A stretch of DNA of 64,000 nt from Angiostrongylus vasorum (Eukaryota; Nematoda; Chromadorea; Rhabditida; Metastrongylidae): contig JADANN010000465.1 of the NCBI GenBank assembly GCA_018806985.1, forward strand, positions 186,001 to 250,000, written 5' to 3'. The translations under genes were made by a program, and so were the position numbers. The notes below the pieces were generated by a model. It made no database searches. It was given only the letters and a program-made list of their open reading frames with translations, and was not told where the DNA came from. Within the stretch, counting starts at the first letter, position 1. Every line of letters starts with the position of its first letter. This document shows positions 34,701 through 53,560 of this stretch, piece after piece.

Positions 34701-36196
34701 GGTTCAATCATGACGCTGTTTGAAATTCGGGCAGTAGGGAATAAAAGCAAAAGAAAGCAATTTTAGATTCTAGAAAACCAGAACTTTACCGTGCTAGTTT
34801 GACAAAACTCATATCTTGCGCTCAACGTTCTTTAAATCATTACGATCCTTACTGGAATTAGTAGAATCGGCTATCAACCAATGTTTGCTTAGAGCTGAAA
34901 GGCGCACTTATTTTCGAAAATGTGTGAGTGGAAATCAATTCACAATCAATTTTGAATGTTCATTACACGAGCATCTTAGGTGCTTGATTTTTCAATGCAC
35001 TATTCAGACCGTATGTCATTATTCAGAAGAAAAGCAACTCATTATTGCCATCCCTTAAGCCTGTTTTACTACGAATCTGAGGACGGAGTACCGCACACCT
35101 ATCAGAGACCCTTTGTATTGTGTGAAATTTTAAAATTAGATCACAAACCACTGAGCTTGCCCACTTTACAGGAAACTGATTACCACAATAGCAAAGCTAT
35201 GGCTCCGGCATCACAGCGTTGGAGGTGTACTACAATACACACGTGGTTTTTGTTTCGATCCTGCGCCACAGACCCATCAAGCCTTCCGTCTCTCCGAGGT
35301 CGGCAAATTGGTACCAGACTTGTCTGAGAGGATAACAGCGCTAGCTCGACAGATCGATAAGCTACCGCAAGTCATTGTGTAGGCCAGATATGCATTCAAT
35401 CACATCAATGATGCTTGACGAAATCGAAAGCATGGCGCATCGCTCAGGGATTGACCAACGCCGGAAACTTGTTCTTTAATTGTTTTAACAGGAAGGATGA
35501 AGTAATAGAGGCAACCAAGTTTCGCTCATATCTCAGCTTCCTTGTGGTTGTACTTCACATAATACCCTGCTATGAAGAAAGAATAGTCAATAAATAAAAA
35601 TTGAAACATTATCACAAGCGCTATCTGCTTACCTACTTACTTGGATGGCCCGTCTTCACTGGTTGTGCGAGCCCCAATATAATTTCCACTTTTTCCGGGG
35701 TTTGGTTATCTAGCCATTGTAGTTCACCGGAGTGCCGAAGTCAGCCTGGTCAAAGTCTGCTTGCCCCCAGGTCGTTACCACCACAGGCGGTCCCCGCCTT
35801 TGTGGATTAGAGGGAGCTTTGCCACCATGCGAATAGTTCCATACCGTGGCAGCGGTGGATACTGGTATTGGTTTACCCGTAGCTAGACTTCCTGATGGAA
35901 ACGCCATCAAAATACGCCTTATTTGAGTTACATTCACCAATCTTCATCAAGAAATATGAGGCAGAACGGTGTGGAAATACCATAAACTTTTCATGTGGTC
36001 CTAAACAAACCCGAACAAGCAGCTCGCCATAGAATCCTTGAAGAAATGTCTTAATTTAAGTCCTAAATGAATTTACGAATTCACGTTTCAGATGCTTGAG
36101 AAGAGAAAGTCGGCATTCGTACGATTCGGTCGTGGTGCTCCAGTCGAGATCCCAGAGAAGAGAAAGAGTCAATATGTTCGGTTCGGGCGAAAGTAG
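31772..36196 (+). CDS. flp-17: FMRFamide-like neuropeptide precursor FLP-17, 3 exons
   Basis: Secreted neuropeptide precursor. In C. elegans, FLP-17 peptides come from the CO2/O2-sensing BAG neurons and act through EGL-6 to inhibit egg laying. Exons: 31772-32021, 32170-32246, 36092-36196; phases fit, 143 residues. A hydrophobic signal segment (WCALFIVSLAISSIAASA, about residues 17-34) follows ATG 31772; an in-frame ATG at 31817 would place the signal nearer the start. Exon 2 encodes EKR-KSAFVRFG-KR; exon 3 encodes EKR-KSAFVRFG-R and EKR-KSQYVRFG-RK then stop. Each has a KR before and Gly plus basic residue(s) after, so three C-terminally amidated peptides are predicted: two KSAFVRFamide and one KSQYVRFamide. 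C. elegans has KSQYIRFamide instead of the last. Intron 2 (3.8 kb) is full of repeats (hammerhead-like family, S1, R4). Confidence 0.96.
32440..32980 (-). repeat. Hammerhead-family element in flp-17 intron 2
   Basis: Minus strand core near 32570-32605 (CTAAAGA, GGC-GATTCT-GCT, GAAACGTCAGCT), then the GTATGCTGTTTAACAACC and AATGCCGAGATTAATAGAAA segments also found at 23960-24070. The 32700-32960 part matches 3780-3960 and 4140-4190 (GACTATGGACCATCGACTC), so both subtypes belong to one composite family. Confidence 0.62.
33640..33870 (-). repeat. Degenerate S1 SINE copy
   Basis: Only pieces match the family (CGGACAAGTGATGCCATTTTGG, AGATAGAAGGCTTGGTGA, and a mutated box B). Lies in flp-17 intron 2. 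Confidence 0.5.
34140..34300 (+). repeat. Hammerhead-family copy in flp-17 intron 2
   Basis: CGACTCTGAAAAAAGACGAT, GGCGAAACGTCAGCTACGG, then GGAAGTAAACGTATGCTGTT and AACAACCACGCGATTTC. Confidence 0.62.
35205..35480 (+). repeat. S1 SINE copy in flp-17 intron 2
   Basis: Body GAGGTCGGCAAATTGGTACC, ACTTGTCTGAGAGGATAAC and the GGGATTGACCAACGCCG end are intact; the box A region is altered (CATCACAGCGTTGGAGG). Confidence 0.72.
35635..35920 (-). mobile_element. R4 element in flp-17 intron 2
   Basis: Inverted, truncated at the head; 3' end GACGGGCCATCCAAGTAAGT AGG, i.e. an AAGT-type tail. Confidence 0.68.
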
Positions 36197-37194
36197 ATTC
36201 TACTTCATTGTAAAACCAATCCCACCTGCTTACAACTGATAATTACATTGAAAAATATTAGTGAAAATACTAGCGCTTGCAAATACGGACATGTTTTCGC
36301 TATGAGTCTAAATGTCCTTCCTTATTTAATTGTGAGTGAATTGGCTGCACTCGATTTAATCATTTGCACTCATTCGCTGTTAGAACATTGATTTATGATT
36401 TATTTAGCACTTCTGCCGCAGAACGAATGCCCAGTAAGACTACGGTACATTAATAATGACTTCCTTATATGAAGAAAAGCTACTAGTAAAGTGTTGATTT
36501 GAATCGGAAATAAGCCATCAACATGATGTAGACTTTTTTAAAAATCCAATCACATTAGCTTGAGAAAACAAGTTCAAGTGCTATAATTCCGCTGGTTCAG
36601 AGCTAAATGACGTCACAGTTTTTTTTACTAACTTGTCTCTTTTCGAGACGACGAATGATAAAACTCTGAACAAATGACTGAAATAAACATCGAAAGATGA
36701 CTGAGAGGAACGGGGACTCTACAATTATAGCAGTAAACTACGCAGTACTTTAAAAGAATACACATTAATATCTTCTACAATAAAACTTGATTTAGTCATT
36801 CGATAGAAGTTGTCACCCCCAAAAAGAATTCATTAAAAGAATTCATTTCTAGATGAGTCCTCTCATCTGTGACTTTTCTCATAACTTCTATTAAAATTCA
36901 AGCGTGGCATAGAATCTTGAAAATACTTAGGCCTGCCAGAGAAACTACAGCATTCTCTTTCACACATTACTATTGACATTCACTGGAATACTTCCGAGTA
37001 ACTGAATGTTTTAAAAGCTTAGTAAACGATTATCAATGAGAGTTTTCAATGCCAGATACTATAACACAAGCGTACCGTGACATAATATGTCCTTTTAATT
37101 CAAACTCTCAAAGTGAACTGTTGCCACCATATGGTCGTTTTAGAGAACAAATCAGAAGAGAAAAAAGTGAGACTTCAAAAAATAAAGAATCGTT

Positions 37195-37345
37195 TCATAA
37201 ACGTGGTGGCGCAGTGGTCAGAGCCGCCCTGCAACACACATGTGGAATCGATCCCCGCGTCCGTGGCCCCCCTAAGCCTCCCATCTCTTCGGGGTCAGAA
37301 AATTGATACCAGACTTGTCTGAAAGGATAGCGGTGCTGGCTCAAT
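37195..37345 (+). repeat. S1 SINE head fragment
   Basis: ACGTGGTGGCGCAGTGGTCA head, GGAATCGATCCCC box B, ends after ACTTGTCTGAAAGGATAGC. An opposed fragment begins about 100 bp on. Confidence 0.72.
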
Positions 37346-37439
37346 ATATTCGTAAAATTATGCCCATGAAAATGCAACACACACAAGTGCTGAGTTTTTC
37401 GAAGATGACTTATATTGTAGATAATAGAATGAAGGATAA

Positions 37440-37600
37440 GGGACAAAGTTGATCAATTCCCTGAGCATGCAGCATGCATTCGATGCATCCGACTTCGTTA
37501 AATATTGCCGGACGCGATTGAATGCATATCTGGCCTTTACAATGAATCTGTTCTGCTACTTTCCGAGACAAGTCTAGTATCAATTTGCCGACCCGGGATT
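37440..37600 (-). repeat. S1 SINE tail fragment
   Basis: Inverted 3' half: GTTGATCAATTCCCTGAGCA, GTCTGGCC-like block, and CCGAGACAAGTCTAGTATCA, stopping at the GTCGG block. Confidence 0.68.
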
Positions 37601-38574
37601 ATGATATAATTTTCCGAAAATTGCCGATATAATAAAAACTCGCAGAAATTATGGCTTTTTACCCTCTCTTCATTGCTTCAACGCCTTGTCGTGGCTGCTG
37701 TTCTCAAGAGTATTAAACTACCAAATACAGATAGGGGAGTCATCCTATGAGAAAGGCATCCGAGTTGAGGAAAAGCTGGGCAGCCAAATAACTCACGCCA
37801 TATCACAGCCAGAAGAGCTATCTGTCATTACTATCTCACAAAAGTGGTGAAACAGAACGGTCATAGCAAAAGTTTGACGCTCTTCTTGGCACTTAAGTGA
37901 GCGAAACTCTGTAATTCAATAGGGATGAAAGAAGAGTTTGCTAGTACACACTTATGTTACTCGATGAACAAGATTACAGATGAACATAGATGGTTCCCAT
38001 ACCGAGGTCCAATCACATCAATAATTTAACTCGAAAATCTAGTCTATAACTTGTGTTATATTTATCAACTTGTTGCTATTTTTTGGCGATAGTTGACATT
38101 ATTGAGCAACTGAGATAGTACTGGAATTTAAAAGCTTTTCGTTCGTCGCTTACAACCTTATAGAATCATTTCTTATCAGCATTGGTTCGTTGTTCTATTG
38201 AGAATGCCGAACTAATCGACGAAAGACTAGGCGCTCAGAATCTTCACGGTTTCTGCTTGGATTTGGTATCGTACAACCACTTAAAGAACATCTAATTACT
38301 AAGGTTGTTTGTGTTATTATTTGTTTTCAAAACATTTTTTATACTACCATTAATGAGTTCAATGCTAGTCCTTGGTTTCTTGAGTTAGTCGTCAGAATGA
38401 TATTTCACCTTTACAAGTATCCCGTTATAGAAAACCACTTTTAAGAAACACACAGCTACTTGGATCCCACTATGGATAAACCATATCTTTACCTCTGCAG
38501 TAGCCGTATTGGTATTGGTAGTAAACTTGTCGAAAACGAATGAAAGACGAATTAGCTCCTGCAATTATTACTAC

Positions 38575-39055
38575 TATTATTGTTACCACAGCGATACTCA
38601 GATATTCGCAAAACTTGGAATCTGAGCCAGATCGAACCAAGATTACCCTTTCCGAGGGCTCGCGTATTACGCACTGCACCACTGAAGACCTTGCTTTGCG
38701 TCTCTCTCAGCTAGTTTTCTACGTAACGCTGTCATCAATAATCATCCTTCAATCACCTACTCGACTACAGCCTCAGCTTAACTGGGTTCAATGCCGAGTT
38801 GTGTTTCCCAGATCAATCCCGCTGAAGGGTGATTGTTAATGGCAGCGTTAGGAAGAAAATTAGCTGAGGGAAACGCAAAGCAAGGGCCTTCGTGATGCGG
38901 TGTATAATACGCGAGCCCCTAGAAAGGGTAGACGTGGTTCGATCTAGCCAGGTGTCCAAGTTTTGCGAATATCTCAGCATCGCTGTGGTTGCACTTCACA
39001 TCATACTCTGCCGTGAAAAATTATAGTACACAACAAATAGAAGGTTAACACTATT
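38575..39055. repeat. S2 SINE inverted pair
   Basis: Inverted arm 38575-38735 and direct arm 38750-39055 (CAGCTTAACTGGGTTCAATG to AGCATCGCTGTGGTTG). Box A in the direct arm is CGTGATGCGGTGTATAA and box B GTGGTTCGATCTAGCC. Confidence 0.7.
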
Positions 39056-39864
39056 ATTATTATTGTTATTGCTACAAGTACGGTTATAACATCTACTGTC
39101 TGGATCCTAGCACTTCCTACAGTCGATCCATTTCCTCGCATCCTCTTACAGCTAGGTCGTTCCCAGATGGATTTCCGCACCATACGCCTCAATTCTATCG
39201 TTGTCGATGCGATACCAACATCCAAGTAAATCCAACTTCAACATTTCTACAAATCTCAGCAGTATGTTGTTCGAAATGTTCAGATGGTTCTTTTGAGTTT
39301 TGAACAATGTTTCTACATTGAAGTTCTTAAATACTGTTTTACACCAAAGCGAGCAATCTAATTCCACTTTTTCTTCAGCATTGTGAGATTTGTTGTATAC
39401 TGAAACTGCTGACGTATTTCCAGTTTTACCAGGAGAGCGCCAAAGTGTCACCACCATCTCTTCTTACCTCGGTTAAATGTACTGATTACGTTATTTGCCA
39501 TACCATCAGACTACACCGTTATCGAAATGGCTAACTGTAAAGAAGATGCAAAAAGCTCATGAGAAAGATGTAGGACTTTTTCTAAGAACAGAAGAAGAGA
39601 AGACTTCGCGATACAAGCAAGAACTATTCGTCAATAATTGAAACGAATTCTTCACTTATTTCAAAAAAACTAAGAAAACTTTACCCTAGGGAGATCCACT
39701 CGATAAACGCTCAAAAAAATATGCGATAAGGTGCCCAGAAGTGTATCAGCTCTAGTATAAAAAATTTCCGACAAATTTTTTGTAGTGAAGTTGAGGACAT
39801 TGACAGAGTAGAAATCTTAAACGAAAGGTCACAATCAACGACAACAGACAATAAATATCTTTAC

Positions 39865-40000
39865 CTCCACGGTGTGGTGGTGAACGCGTTAACCCCCGGA
39901 AAGTGTAGCAGCGCGTTCGTTCCCCACCGCAGACACCTGCGGTCCAGAGTTTTGCAAATATCTCAGCATCGTTGTAGTTGTATTTCGTACTTTTATCAAA
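39865..40000 (+). repeat. S2 SINE 3' part
   Basis: Direct fragment: CGGTGTGGTGGTGAACGCG through TTTTGCAAATATCTCAGCAT. Confidence 0.68.
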
Positions 40001-40539
40001 GCAATCAAATTTCAACAGTTGCCGAAACTTCAACTATTTCGTTGTTTTTTCTTAAACCATGGCACAAAATTTCGTAAAACGCTATCCAAAAAGAGCCCAT
40101 AGAACACATGCACCAGATGCCGATCAGATGGCAATACATTTCTTCGACTGAGATAAAGATCTCTCCTTTTCAAAATATAGCAATGGTAAAATCTAAAAAC
40201 ATAGCAACGTCCATTAAATGATCCCATACAGATGCAACCTTTAAAGGAGAAAACTAACAATACTTAGTAAAGCAAAAGCAAGGCGAAACCATTAAATGGA
40301 GTATGTTTGAAATTCACAAGCACACGGTTCTGAATGTTATCAAAGTTAGAATCTCCAATAGATACGAATTATATTAGTCATTTCTTAAAAGTACACTTAA
40401 TTTCATCCAACTCAATTGCACGTTATGAGAAAGTACTGACTTCTGCTCAACACAAACTAATCTCTTCGCTTTCCTCCGTTGGTGGCAAGCGTGGCACGAC
40501 GTTAGGCGGAACACTTGTTCATCATCTACAGCAGCCCAG

Positions 40540-48044
<7,505 letters not shown>

Positions 48045-48315
48045 TAAACTTTCTGAAATAGAATCGATAACTTATTCCAAACTAATAAATAGCCAATAGG
48101 CAAAGCAACCAATCGGAAGCATAGTCAGTAAAAAGTGACAAGCAGTCGGTTAGAAACATAGGAAGAGGAAAACTCCAAATTAACACCATTTTTGGGCATC
48201 GAAAACTCACAGTCTAGCGCAAAACCGTGGTTTTCCGACTTAACCAATGCACTAATAACACATTTGGAAATGTAAAAAAAACCTCATTTTTCAGTGTAAG
48301 TCGTTATTAACAAAT

Positions 48316-48636
48316 ATGAGCAATGATGATATTCACTTGGCAATACATGGTAATTTTACTGATAATCGAAGAGATCTACAAAAAATTCCACCAGTTAGCT
48401 TACAAATTTCGCTCTACTCTGCCGAAATTGAAATACAAGATCGGGAACTATGAGCTTTCATCAACACTCGGCAACTTCGGATTCGCAACACAGATGGATC
48501 AGATAAGCAGTCGCTTAAGGTTCCTTTCAATGATTTCTCAAAACCTTTCCATTTAGATCTCCAAGTACGTCTGTGTACACAAAATATCTACGTTCTTCAT
48601 GACTCACACAGAACACTGATCTGGGATTATGCGTAA
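48316..48636 (+). pseudogene. Possible galectin-like domain with one in-frame TGA
   Basis: One reading frame runs from ATG 48316 to TAA 48636 (106 codons) interrupted only by TGA at 48451. The translation has a beta-rich pattern: DIHLAIHGNF, VSLQISLYS, then after the TGA AFINTRQLRIRNT, PFNDFSKPFHLDLQV and LIWDYA. The order (hydrophobic strand, FN.R, IRNT, PF...F.L.I) resembles a galectin carbohydrate-binding domain (HFNPR, VVRNS, NPF..G..F.L.I), but the key H..R/W/E residues are missing. A TGG to TGA change would explain the stop. It could also be an exon of an unknown gene, or chance. It lies 270 bp upstream of the MFSD5-like start, on the other strand. Confidence 0.35.
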
Positions 48637-48754
48637 CAAAAACTATACGAATGAATGAAGAATGTGCAGATACTCTTACCCACACTCAATTTTAAAGACA
48701 ATTCCTACGTGTCTACAGAAATGGGTAACTATTGATGGCCTTAATAGAAGGATA

Positions 48755-48990
48755 AGGGATAAGACTCTCAGCGTTGATCTACCCCCCGAGGGAAGCGCCA
48801 TATTCGACTTTAGCAAGCATCGTTGGAGCTGGTTGAATGCATGTCTGGCCTACACAATAACACGCGGTGGCCTAGCGATGTATCCAGCCAGTGCTGCTAT
48901 CCTTTCAGAGAAATTTGGTACCAGTTTGCCGGAGGAATGGAATGCGTGGTGAGCATAGGACGGCAGATCCCATGTACGTCACACGCGCAT
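48755..48990 (-). repeat. S1 SINE copy
   Basis: Inverted, with CAGCGTTGATCTACCCCC at the left and the ACACGCGC end at the right; internal deletion near the head. Confidence 0.68.
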
Positions 48991-49139
48991 TAAAGGTCTT
49001 AATACCATGTCTAACATATTCGAAACCTACACATTCACTATTACAATGTCGCTTGGTTGTACTCATTCTCCGTAGGATTATGTATTTTAAAATCGCTTTC
49101 TCATGTGTATCTCAGTAATTTTTTTCAAGCAGTGTTCCC

Positions 49140-49330
49140 TCCACTAGATTGCACCCGATTCGACAACCTACAACCGCATTACGAAAACGACCAGCTACTG
49201 ATCATCAACTCAGCTCAATCCGGCTCTGAAAAAGACGGAGACGTCGAAACGTTAACCGAATAAGCCCTTTCATCAAACTCGTGTTAAGTTCATAAACTAA
49301 GAATGTATCTCAGTAGTTAGAGGTTTACTG
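49140..49330 (+). repeat. Hammerhead-family copy, second subtype
   Basis: Contains the core at 49221-49259. Upstream, one frame reads into DGDVETLTE and a stop at 49261, the same ending as the copies at 3672 and 4200. Confidence 0.58.
49221..49259 (+). ncRNA. Hammerhead-like core with GNRA-capped stem II
   Basis: CGGCT|CTGAAAA|A-GACG-GAGA-CGTC|GAAA|CGTT|AACCG. Stem II is a 4-bp helix with a GAGA (GNRA) loop. CTGAAAA lacks the conserved G8, so this copy is likely inactive. Flanked by AATAAGCCC and GTGTTAAGTTCATAA, which are also found beside the copy at 3660. Confidence 0.35.
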
Positions 49331-49704
49331 CCATACGTAGTCCTTTGGTCAACCTTCCGACCTCGAAACATCAAGCGCTTCAGCCTTTCGGTATCGATAA
49401 ACTGCTATCATTTGTCTAGGAAGATAAAAATCCAACAGATAAATCCCCTGTTATGTTTAATAAAATCCATCCTTTAGACATAGATTAGCGTCGAACTATT
49501 TATCGTTTTTATCTTTCATTTCATTTTCTCATAGGTCGAAAAAATCAGCTTAGGAAACATTCAACATTGAAGACTTAGCAACGTACTTTGACCTAAATAA
49601 TATTCTGAATCTCAAGATATTTTACATTAGAGTAATGAGTCATTTATTTCACTCATCCGTGTCCATGCCCTTAAGTCAGGATGAATTGTATTATATACGA
49701 TTCA

Positions 49705-50060
49705 CAATGACGCCGACACATTTACAAAAGTCGGACCCTAGGCCAGATTCGAACCTAACTTAAATTTTTCGGGCGCTCACGTGTTACTTACTACACCACC
49801 GAACCCCTTGCTTTGCCTTTCTCTCATGCAGCGTTCTACCTTTACAGTGCTACCAGCAATCACCGGTCAACAGTAATGATCTGACTGCAGCTTCAGTTTG
49901 AGTGGGTTCAATGCCGATTTGTGTTGATCTAGATCATTCGTGCACGGGTTCAAATCTGGCCTTAAGTCCAAGTTTTGCAAAAATGTCAACACCACTGTGA
50001 TTGTATTTCACCTAATACCCTGGCAAGAAAAAATAACAGACAGTAAACAAAGACTTCAAC
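49705..50060. repeat. S2 SINE pieces, inverted then direct
   Basis: Inverted 49705-49835 (CAGATTCGAACCTAAC box B, TTACTACACCACCGAACC) and direct 49880-50060 (GGGTTCAATGCCGATTTG, AAGTTTTGCAAAAATGTC). Confidence 0.62.
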
Positions 50061-50189
50061 ATTGTGTATATGACTTATTTCTTCCTGTTGTCTTTCTTTG
50101 CAGCCCAATTGCTTTTGTTCTACTTTTTGCAAACAAACGATGGCTTCCACAATGCTTTTAGGCGTCGATCGAGAACAGCTAATTTTTTT

Positions 50190-51690
50190 TACCTACTTAT
50201 TTTGCTGCTTCGATAGCCGATCTTCATAATGCGGGGCCCAGTACAATTCCCCTTCGTTTCTCTCTCGTGTAATAGTCGTCCATGGTGATGGTCGGCTTTG
50301 AACATTGTAACACCTGCGAAGCCCATTCCGTAGTAGTAAAATCGTTCCCATTCGCGAATGCTTGGTGTCAGCAACAAATACATCCGCCCATCGTTTACAT
50401 GGCCGTCCAAGAGGACGCTTGCATTCGCTTGGTATCGGCCCACGTCTGCTGTAAAAGAAAGCGTTTGGAGGACTGTTGTGTTAAAAGTTGAGCGCGGAGC
50501 ATTTGATCCGCTAGTTGGTCGGTGGCTCCTTTGAGAGGCACAAATGCGGCTCATGCTGTTCTCCTACTGCTGTCTATTCCTACTGCACGTTGTTCTCCAT
50601 GTTCATTGAACAATTAACATTCGTGATAATATGGTCGGTCTCCGCAACAGTCGTACCGTTAAAAAAACTCCCATGTCAGTCGGCAATTTCCTCCATTCTT
50701 GAAAAAATGAATTACAATGAAACAGACGTCTTGCGGAAAGGAGTCGTAGCAAATGGTTCTTGTTACAATTTTGTTCTCCTATTCCAAATTCGCTTTATCC
50801 ATTTTCGTTGGCCGTTCTTAATCTGGCATTGAAGTTAACAACGAACTTATGGAAAGGCGTTGTGGATTATTTCTTCCAGCATGTTGTAGAAGGCGTCCAG
50901 TTCGCTCTCATCAGCTGTACAAGTTGGTGAGCAATAGTTGACAATACCGCTTTTGACGCGGAAGTTGGAGACGAAGAATGGCCAAGCGCAGTGATACAAT
51001 GACATGACTAAAAAACAGATGGGTGTACGACAGAGCCAACCTCTGCGACATTTCGCAACGAGAATTCTCCTCCATGAATGACAAGGCTTCCGTCATTTAT
51101 TTGACCTACATCGGTTTTCCTGCTTTCCGTCTCTTGTACGGTGACCACATGGACTTTGATGCAATTGAAGGCCTCAAGAATTGCGTAAAATTCGGCGTGC
51201 GAAGAGACTGTTCTGGCGTTATAGGTGCACAGCAAAAAGCAGTGTCCATGGTGTGTCGTGGGCGTGCTCGTTTTGTCCATTTCCAATGACGTCCTGACGA
51301 GACTTGATCGCCTCTCACTAGTTGTCTCACCGTCCGACGTTGTAGAGAGTGCCTAGTGTGCGGGTAGTGAGGAAAGGCTATTGCTGGTGGAGCCAATGTC
51401 GTTTCTTGGAGTTCCGAGGTTGGTGTAGCGGAAGCCTTCCCCTAGGTCGTCACCATCGTGGATCACAGGGAGATTTCTTACCTTGTGACTAATTTGGTAA
51501 CGAGATGGCAGTTATTCCTGGTTCTGGATTACTCTTAGCCGAGCTTCGTGATAGAAACACCCGCCTCCTTCTAAGCTTGGGAAGCCTTGCTGGAGAAAGG
51601 AATCCTCCGCTGTACATCGCAGTCCAGCAACATGGAACACCTCGCAGTCATGACACGATGAGGCGGTAAACCCTTTAAGAGGGAAGAGTG
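50190..51690 (-). mobile_element. RTE-derived composite: R4-like head plus endonuclease start
   Basis: Reading downward, 51680-51420 is an R4 sequence (CCGCCTCATCG head). It runs straight into 51300-51000, whose frame CTYNARTVSSHAE, HVVTVQETESRKTDV and LRNVAEVGSVVHPSVF is the start of an RTE/APE-type endonuclease (LCTYNARTLS and QET-like boxes). After a frame break, LAILRL and a further endonuclease portion (ADESELDAFYNMLEE, about 50930-50860) follow. The part below 50700, ending near 50200 with a tail AATAAGTAGGT, is not recognised. This links R4 to the 5' end of an RTE element. No reverse-transcriptase motif is present. Confidence 0.75.
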
Positions 51691-52199
51691 TGCTACTTCT
51701 TAACCCATCACTATTAAAAAACCACGGATCTTGACTACAAAAAACTTCAAAAAAGTTTGTTGGTCTGATCGGTTCTCGCGTTGCGACAGACCGTTGCTGG
51801 TGAATAAAGTACAAAGATATCTCCGTAGGCAAAGGCATCATCAAAGAAGGGGTGTTGTTAGGATTCCTACGGTAGACAAATAAAAGTAGATGAGCCTGGG
51901 TCCTAACGATTCTTTACTAACTTTTTGCTGACTTTATAACATGGAATGCTATTCCCAACGATGAGGATACTTACTTCTTTTTTTCGATGGACAAAAAAAA
52001 AGTATGTGTCCAGACCAATCCATACAGCGCGTGCGTACTCGATGGATTGAAAGCGCTGCACCGCGCATAAATATTTCACTCCTTCTTTTTTTTCTCGATT
52101 TTCTTCGCTTGGCATTATATAGATACCACCAGCTTCCCTGTCGAATGCGACAATTCGCTTCAAAAGTTGGTAGATATTAATTGTCATCGTACGCTGCCA

Positions 52200-52535
52200 T
52201 AAAGAAGTATTTTATTATTATTGTTATTATATGGTCCGTCATCACATCAACTGCTCGGATCGCAGCACTTCTTGCGCTCGATTCGTTCTCCTCCCACTCA
52301 TCGTCCACAAAGATCTTCGAACATTTCTCATGTTGTTCCCGCTGCTGCTTGAGGATTTCATCTTCTTTATGAATTTCACAGAATGACGGTCGAGTCGATT
52401 CTCCTTGCAATCGTGGGGATACTCGGTCTAAGGCTTCTATTCCCATGTGGAATAGAGGAGAACATTGGAAGTGATTAGAACTAGTACCTCGCCTCCTGGT
52501 ATACAGCATCACTAACCACTCCGCTATCCGCTATA
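52200..52535 (-). repeat. S3 SINE copy
   Basis: Inverted: TGCTCGGATCGCAGCACTTC tail side, GACGGTCGAGTCGATTCTCC, ACTAACCACTCCGCTATCCG head. Confidence 0.68.
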
Positions 52536-53164
52536 TTTGACAATACAGAAGCTAAGTACTTGAGTTAAACACTCACGGTTGAAAAGATGTAGGCCATGGT
52601 CTGCTTGATAGCCCTGGTATCAAAGCCACACTTTCATGCTGCAACAAAAAACAACGAAAGCATGTCAGACGGACTTGGGAAAGTTCTACAGCGAAGATTA
52701 TATGGTCCACACTATCACTGCTGCTATTTTTCATGGCAAGTCGATAAGTAGGGTTGATGTGTAAAAAAATTCCACATCAGCATCCACAGACTGAAGCTAA
52801 ACGAACAAGGTGAGATGGTGGGTATCACGAAAACCAGGACCAACGTCTCCTCTAAACTTGTCATTAAGAACTATCGTCAATACTGCCTCATACTAACCGC
52901 TGAGTTTTCTTCCATAGAATGATAACTTGTGGATTATAGCGATAGCACACGACGCCATCATGATGATTTCCATGGACGCGAAAAAGAAATTTATTCTATT
53001 AAGACAATCGCAGCTATGGAAACCTTCCGTTGTGAGAACAACTCTAATAGATAAATGATGATCCTAGCTATACACCAACTTGAAAAACAACAAACATTTC
53101 TATGGGCGATGCTGTCATTCCACATCACCGACGTTTTTTTATTTACTGCCTTTTACAAGTTTTC

Positions 53165-53560
53165 ACGGCATGGTATTATTTGTGAAACAAACACAACGAT
53201 ACTGATATATTTGCAAAACTCCGAACCGCAAGTGTCTACGGTGGGGAACGAACGCGCTTTGTCTTTTCCGGGGAGTAACGTGCTCACCACCACACCATGC
53301 GGGTCCTTCGTTTCGCCTGTCTCTCAGAGTTCTATCGATCACTCCCATCAGCAATCACCCGTCAACGGAATTGATCTGGGGAGTCCAAATCGGCATTGAA
53401 TCCAGTTAATCTGAGGATTTAGTTGAAATTCACAATGTTGACTTTTTTGTTTACTGCCTTTTACAAGTTTTCACGACAGGTTCCCCAATGCAGACACCTG
53501 CGGTCCGAGTTTTGCAAACATCTCAGAACTGTGATCACTGTGATTGTAAAAAATGTTCCA
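53165..53560. repeat. S2 SINE copy and tail
   Basis: Inverted copy 53190-53400 (TATTTGCAAAACTCCGAACC to GGAATTGATCTGGGGAG) and a direct 3' piece 53480-53560 (AGACACCTGCGGTCCGAG). Confidence 0.66.

Larger units (their letters stand above)
36197..40539. other. Gene-free interval between flp-17 and the MFSD5-like gene
   Basis: The two genes converge here, so it contains both 3' flanks. Only repeats were recognised: two opposed S1 fragments (37195-37600), an S2 inverted pair (38575-39055) and an S2 tail (39865-40000). The rest is AT-rich with no coding signal that I could recognise. Confidence 0.5.

Noticed and set aside
51903..52187. 94-codon minus frame
   Set aside because: No family resemblance and no splice context; likely chance.
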